Shown here piece after piece: positions 43,266 through 46,926 of a stretch of DNA of 46,926 bases. The stretch's first letter is position 1. Each line of letters starts with the position of its first letter. Under the pieces are notes generated by a model. That model saw nothing but the letters and a program-made list of their open reading frames with translations, made no database searches and was not told where the DNA came from. The translations under genes and the position numbers were made by a program. Origin of the DNA: an uncultured Sutterella sp. (GTDB lineage: Bacteria; Pseudomonadota; Gammaproteobacteria; Burkholderiales; Burkholderiaceae_F); the NCBI GenBank assembly GCA_900767875.1, contig CAAGAT010000072.1, positions 1 through 46,926 of the forward strand. The letters run 5' to 3'.

Positions 43266-44296
43266 GCCGCCGCCTCCGGACGGTTGCTCACTTCAATGAG
43301 CTTTTCGAGCGCGGCCAGGGCCTTGCCCGAGTCGATGAGCTCACCGGCGAGTGCAATGCCCTCGCCGATGCTCTCGGCCTTGCCGCCGATGTAAAGGGAC
43401 GCACCCGCGTTCATGAGCACGGCGTTGCGCTTGTGTCCCCTTTCCTCACCGGCCAGAATCGCGCGGGTGATCGCGGCGTTCTGCGCGGGCGTGCCGCCCT
43501 TGAGGTCCTCCTTGGTGCAGCGCGACAGACCGAAGTCTTCGGGGGCGATCACCGAATTCTTCACCCAGCCGTCGCGGATTTCGCACACGGTCGTGGGAGC
43601 GCTCAGGGAAATCTCATCGAGCTTGTCCTGCCCATAGACCACCATGCCGCGCTTGACGCCGAGGTTAACAAGCACCTGCGCCAGGGGCGAGACGAGGTAG
43701 CCGTCGTACACGCCCAAAAGCTGTCTCTTGGGCGAGGCCGGGTTTGTCAGGGGCCCGAGGATGTTGAAGACCGTGCGGAACCCCAATTCCTTGCGGATGG
43801 GACCGACGTACTTCATGGAGGCGTGGTACTTCTGCGCAAAGAAAAAGCACATGCCCACTTCGTTTAAAAGCTCAACGCAGCGCGCCGGGCTCTGGCTGAT
43901 ATTGACGCCCAGGGCTTCGAGGCAGTCGGCCGTGCCGCTTTGCGAAGAGGCCGCCCGATTGCCGTGCTTGGCCACCTTCATGCCCGCGGCGGCGGCCACC
44001 AGGGCCGAGGTCGTGGAGATGTTGAAACTGTTGGCGTTGTCCCCGCCCGTGCCCACGATTTCAAAGATGTCCATGCCCGTGTCGACCTTGAGGGCATGGT
44101 CGCGCATGGCCGCCGCGCACCCGGCGATCTCGTCGATCGTCTCGGCGCGGGTGCTCTTGGTCGAGAGCGCCGCCAGGAACGCCGCGTTCTGCGTCATGCT
44201 GGTCTGACCGCTCATGATTTCGTTCATGACCGCATAGGCTTCCTCATAGCTGAGGTCCTTTTTGGTGACGATCTTGACGATGGCTTCCTTAATCAT
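43262..44296 (-). CDS. trpD: Anthranilate phosphoribosyltransferase
   Basis: A protein of 344 residues. The PRPP site VGTGGDNANSFNIST lies near residue 78, KHGNRAASSQSGTADCLEALG near residue 105, and KYVGPIRKELGFRTVFNILGPLTNPA in the middle, all hallmarks of TrpD. The start at 44296 overlaps the trpG stop by ATGA. It is not fused to TrpG. Confidence 0.95.
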   Translation of the reverse strand: MIKEAIVKIVTKKDLSYEEAYAVMNEIMSGQTSMTQNAAFLAALSTKSTRAETIDEIAGCAAAMRDHALKVDTGMDIFEIVGTGGDNANSFNISTTSALVAAAAGMKVAKHGNRAASSQSGTADCLEALGVNISQSPARCVELLNEVGMCFFFAQKYHASMKYVGPIRKELGFRTVFNILGPLTNPASPKRQLLGVYDGYLVSPLAQVLVNLGVKRGMVVYGQDKLDEISLSAPTTVCEIRDGWVKNSVIAPEDFGLSRCTKEDLKGGTPAQNAAITRAILAGEERGHKRNAVLMNAGASLYIGGKAESIGEGIALAGELIDSGKALAALEKLIEVSNRPEAAA

Positions 44297-44865
44297 TTGT
44301 GTGCTCCCTGCAAAAAATTCTGAATCATTTGGTATCCGGCGCTCGTCAGAATCGACTCCGGATGAAACTGCACGCCGTAAATGGGGTAGTCGCGGTGCGC
44401 CACGGCCATGATTTCGCCCGCGTCGGTGCGCGCGGTCACCCTCAATGTCTCGGGCAGCGTGGCCGGGTTGGCCGCCAGCGAGTGGTAGCGCGCGACCTTT
44501 GTCACCGCCGAGCACCCCGCAAAAAGCGGGCAGTCCGTATCGAGCGTCACGCTCGAGGCCTTGCCGTGCATAAGTTGTTTGGCGTACGTGACCGTGGCGC
44601 CGTAGGCCATGCAGATGGCCTGGTGCCCCAAACACACCCCGAGAATCGGAATGTCGTGAATGGTTTTAACCACTTCGACGATCACGCCGGCGTTTTCCGG
44701 GCGCCCGGGGCCGGGCGAGACGATGATGCGATCGGGGTTAAGAGCCCGTATCTGAGCCATCGTCAGCTCGTCGTTGCGGATGACCCGGATGTCGGGATTG
44801 ACCATCCCCACGAACTGATAGAGGTTGTACGAGAAGCTGTCGTAATTGTCGATCAGAAGAATCAT
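44293..44865 (-). CDS. trpG: Anthranilate synthase glutamine amidotransferase subunit
   Basis: A class I glutamine amidotransferase of 190 residues. The triad is Cys in GVCLGHQAI near residue 77 and the His-Glu pair in GVQFHPESI near residue 168. The opening MILLIDNYDSFSYNLYQFVG and VTYAKQLMHGKAS read like Clostridia TrpG. Its ATG shares one base with the trpE stop (TGATG). Confidence 0.95.
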   Translation of the reverse strand: MILLIDNYDSFSYNLYQFVGMVNPDIRVIRNDELTMAQIRALNPDRIIVSPGPGRPENAGVIVEVVKTIHDIPILGVCLGHQAICMAYGATVTYAKQLMHGKASSVTLDTDCPLFAGCSAVTKVARYHSLAANPATLPETLRVTARTDAGEIMAVAHRDYPIYGVQFHPESILTSAGYQMIQNFLQGAHK

Positions 44866-46328
44866 CACGCCATCTCCTGTGCCAGTTCCAGGGCCTTGAG
44901 GGTGGCCTTGGCTTTGTTGAGACACTCTTCGTATTCCTTTTCGGGCACCGAGTCGGCCACGATGCCCGCGCCCGAGCGCACGAACACGCGGCCGTTTTTC
45001 TTGTAGGCGATCCGAATGGCGATGCACGTGTCCATGTTGCCCGCAAAGTCGATGTAGCCGATGGCCCCGCCGTAGATGCCGCGCTTGTTGTTTTCCAATT
45101 CGGCGATGAGCTGGCAGGCGCGGATCTTGGGCGCGCCCGACAGGGTCCCGGCGGGCAGCACGGCCTCGACGGCGTCCAGAGCATCCTTTTCGGCGCGAAT
45201 TTCGCCTCTGACGGTCGAGCCGATGTGCATCACGTGCGAGAAACGCTCGATCGAGTGGAACTTTTCGACGACCACCAACCCGAAACGGCTGATTTTCCCG
45301 AGGTCATTGCGCCCCAAATCCACGAGCATGTTGTGCTCGGCCAACTCCTTTTCGTCGGCCAAAAGCTCGGCCTCAAGGGTCTTGTCCTCCTCGATCGTTT
45401 TGCCCCGCGGCCGCGTGCCCGCCAGCGGAAAGGTGTGCAGCACGCCGCCTTCGAGTTTGACGAGGGTCTCGGGCGAGGCGCCCGCCACCTCCACGTCCGT
45501 GCCCGAGAAATAGAACATGTAGGGCGAAGGATTGATGGTGCGCAGCAGCCGGTAAGTATTCAGAAGGCTCCCTTCAAACGGGGCCGACAGACGATTGGAG
45601 AGCACGATCTGGAAGATGTCGCCCTCACGGATGTGGTGCTTGGCCTTGTCGACCATCGCGCAGAAGCGCTTCTTGTCAAAGAGGGGCGTGACGGGCCCCA
45701 AAAGGCGCCCGGGCTGCTCGACGTTTTTGGCGCCCGTTTGCAGCAGCGCGGCCAGGCGCTCAAGCTCGGCGTGGGCCTTGGCATATTCGGCCTCAAGGTC
45801 CGTCAGGGGCATGTTGACGATCAGCACGATCTTCTGTCGCAGGTTGTCAAAGGCGATCACCTTGTCAAAGAGCATCAGATCGACGTCTTTGAACTGCTCG
45901 GCATCTTCCACTTGGCGGCGCACCGTCGGTTCGGCGTACGCCAGATAGTCGTAGGAAAAGTATCCGACCATGCCGCCCGTAAAGCTCGGCAGATGGGTCA
46001 TATGCGGACTTTTATAGTGAGAGAGAACCTCACGGATCACCGCGGAGGGAGCGCTCGTTTGAATACTTTGACCACCCATCGTCAAAGTGCCGTCGATGCA
46101 GGTGATTTCAAGCTTGGGATCGAATCCGAGGAAACTGTAGCGGCCCCGGGTCTCGTTGGCCTGGGCCGACTCGAGCAGGTAACAATGCGTGGAGACGTTC
46201 TTGAGAATCCGCATTGTTTCGATGGGGGTTGTGAAGTCGGATAAGAGTTCACAACTGAGCGGTATGACGTTGTATTTGCCGCTGGCGGCGATTTCACGAA
46301 CTTCTTGCAAACTGGGACGCACTTGCAT
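44865..46328 (-). CDS. trpE: Anthranilate synthase component I
   Basis: A chorismate-using enzyme of 487 residues. The feedback-site LLES motif lies near residue 53 (CYLLESAQANETRGRYSF). The catalytic domain has FQIVLSNRL, PETLVKLEGG, LAGTRPRGK, the His in FSHVMHIGSTVRG and the signature GTLSGAPKIRACQLI. AGGA precedes the ATG. It is the first structural gene of trpEGDCFBA and sits behind a T-box leader. Tryptophan feedback inhibition is expected from the LLES motif. Confidence 0.96.
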   Translation of the reverse strand: MQVRPSLQEVREIAASGKYNVIPLSCELLSDFTTPIETMRILKNVSTHCYLLESAQANETRGRYSFLGFDPKLEITCIDGTLTMGGQSIQTSAPSAVIREVLSHYKSPHMTHLPSFTGGMVGYFSYDYLAYAEPTVRRQVEDAEQFKDVDLMLFDKVIAFDNLRQKIVLIVNMPLTDLEAEYAKAHAELERLAALLQTGAKNVEQPGRLLGPVTPLFDKKRFCAMVDKAKHHIREGDIFQIVLSNRLSAPFEGSLLNTYRLLRTINPSPYMFYFSGTDVEVAGASPETLVKLEGGVLHTFPLAGTRPRGKTIEEDKTLEAELLADEKELAEHNMLVDLGRNDLGKISRFGLVVVEKFHSIERFSHVMHIGSTVRGEIRAEKDALDAVEAVLPAGTLSGAPKIRACQLIAELENNKRGIYGGAIGYIDFAGNMDTCIAIRIAYKKNGRVFVRSGAGIVADSVPEKEYEECLNKAKATLKALELAQEMA

Positions 46329-46434
46329 GGCGGTTTCCTGTACGCGGAATTTTCAAGACGGCTTTTTCAAGCGGGACGGGGACAAAGAGGGGCTCGTTTT
46401 GCCATCGCCATCGCTGCCATCGGATCGACTTCAT
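46294..46434 (-). CDS. Trp-rich small ORF overlapping the trpE start (candidate leader peptide)
   Basis: An ORF of 46 codons. It starts at the ATG at 46434 with GAGG nine bases upstream and ends 35 bases inside trpE in a different frame. Residues 6-11 read WQRWRW, three Trp codons within 18 bases at 46417-46419, 46408-46410 and 46402-46404, which is striking for so rare a codon. It lies after the T-box terminator and a second hairpin. It looks like a tryptophan-sensing leader whose translation could influence trpE initiation. No attenuator hairpin follows it, so control would be translational. Alternatively the reading is chance. Confidence 0.55.
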   Translation of the reverse strand: MKSIRWQRWRWQNEPLFVPVPLEKAVLKIPRTGNRHASASQFARSS

Positions 46435-46455
46435 TTTTCTCATCCTCAAAAGCAA

Positions 46456-46493
46456 AAGGCTCCCTACTCGATCGCGTTCGTCGGGGGAGCCTT
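46456..46493 (-). terminator. Second terminator-like hairpin in the trp leader
   Basis: On the minus strand AAGGCTCCC pairs with GGGAGCCTT around a 20-base loop and is followed by TTGCTTTTGAGG. It sits directly after the T-box terminator and just before the Shine-Dalgarno GAGG of the Trp-rich ORF. Confidence 0.65.
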
Positions 46494-46502
46494 GCTGAAA
46501 AT

Positions 46503-46764
46503 AAAAAATCCCTGACGAAACGAAACTTCCGTCAAGGACGAACAAAGTCAATTTGTCCGCGTTGCCACCTTGATTCGCGGGCGCAAAGCCCGCGCACTCT
46601 GCGGGGTACCAACATACCCCCGGCCCGTCACGTCGGCCTGCACGTCGCGAAATACTCTGCGGGAGACCCGCATTTGTTCCGCGCCCTCAGCGGTCCATTT
46701 GCTCGGTCGCGTTGCCTGCCTGAATCTCAGCTGCTCAGACTCTCTGTAAGGGACTACGCCGGCC
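46503..46764 (-). promoter_or_regulatory. Tryptophan T-box riboswitch
   Basis: Reading the minus strand, all main T-box parts appear in order. AGAGAG is at 46745-46740, and the apical GCTGAGA (family GNUGNGA) at 46731-46725 is flanked by a CTGA/TCAG stem. A candidate specifier TGG at 46697-46695 is followed by A. The T-box sequence AAGGTGGCAACGCGG is at 46571-46557 (consensus AGGGUGGNACCGCG). After TTCGTCC comes the terminator stem CCTTGACG/CGTCAGGG with ATTTTTT (46540-46503). Uncharged tRNA-Trp should stabilise the antiterminator and switch on trpEGDCFBA. A promoter near TTGCAG/GATAAA (about 46765-46795) is possible. T-boxes belong mainly to Firmicutes. Confidence 0.85.
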
Positions 46765-46828
46765 TTTTTATCCGCTTCACCGGTTTGGTGCTGCAATGTA
46801 CGGAATAGCTTAGCCTCAATTTTGCATG

Positions 46829-46853
46829 AAGCCCCTGGAAACAGGGCTTTTTT
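46829..46853 (+). terminator. Plus-strand terminator-like hairpin near the right edge
   Basis: AAGCCCCTG-GAAA-CAGGGCTT with a GAAA tetraloop is followed by a T run. It would stop plus-strand transcription entering the region between the trp leader and the next gene. No plus-strand gene is visible before it. Confidence 0.6.
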
Positions 46854-46909
46854 CAACGAGAGAAATCTGTGTAATTCGTTGATTTAAAAAAGAAAAAGAC
46901 GTTGCCCGA

Positions 46910-46918
46910 TGGTATAAT
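46910..46918 (+). promoter_or_regulatory. Extended -10 promoter pointing out of the window
   Basis: TGGTATAAT matches the extended -10 consensus TGnTATAAT perfectly. The -35 position carries only an A-rich sequence, as is common for extended -10 promoters. The gene it serves lies beyond the right edge. Confidence 0.6.
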
Positions 46919-46926
46919 AGAGTGTA

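Noticed and set aside
1..46926. CRISPR arrays, rRNA, complete tRNA genes, prophage or complete insertion sequences
   Set aside because: No regularly spaced repeats, conserved rRNA stretches, cloverleaf-forming sequences, integrase or complete transposase genes were seen.

Overview
The window looks like chromosome of a high-GC (around 60%), Gram-negative, anaerobic or microaerobic member of the Betaproteobacteria, most like the gut Sutterellaceae (Sutterella, Parasutterella, Duodenibacillus). This placement is inferred from protein resemblance and gene content (bamA-skp-lpx cluster, Tat-exported flavin reductase with a small multihaem cytochrome, two DcuC carriers, glutamate/aspartate ABC transporter). 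No rRNA or tRNA gene was found to confirm it.

Layout. 1-8558, plus strand: transport and nitrogen genes. These are dcuC-iadA, a gltIJKL-type acidic amino-acid ABC transporter behind a consensus sigma-54 promoter with NtrC-like sites, and a fetAB-type exporter. 9037-10431 is a second DcuC. 10432-11495 has no recognisable gene but holds a long inverted repeat. 11496-16626, minus strand: a respiratory operon with a cytochrome-bd-superfamily-like membrane protein ending in a cytochrome c domain, a second membrane subunit, a monohaem cytochrome c, a flavocytochrome c sulfide dehydrogenase-type flavoprotein and a dihaem cytochrome c4. 17065-23785: a Tat-exported aminotransferase, an aldehyde dehydrogenase, a periplasmic rhodanese, a GNAT acetyltransferase, an APC permease and a lipoprotein. 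23832-32026, minus strand: bamA-skp-lpxD-fabZ-lpxA-lpxB-moaA.

32681-39797 is the most unusual block: an aconitase carrying a Tat signal peptide, a response regulator and a TtrS-like sensor kinase arranged tail to tail, a Tat-exported FAD reductase with an altered fumarate site, and a tetrahaem cytochrome c. The two divergent promoter regions of this block share a near-identical 20-bp box and a TACCTAGG word, which suggests one regulon. My working hypothesis is a periplasmic respiratory module in which an exported aconitase and an extracytoplasmic flavin reductase act on citrate/aconitate-type compounds or on separate acceptors, under the control of the adjacent two-component system.

39907-46328, minus strand, is a complete, tightly overlapping trpEGDCFBA operon. 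Its gene order and protein sequences look like those of Clostridia. It is preceded by what reads as a complete tryptophan T-box riboswitch (46503-46764), a second terminator-like hairpin, and a Trp-rich small ORF that overlaps the trpE start. A T-box in a proteobacterium is rare, so the operon together with its leader was probably acquired from a Firmicute. The right edge carries an outward-pointing extended -10 promoter.
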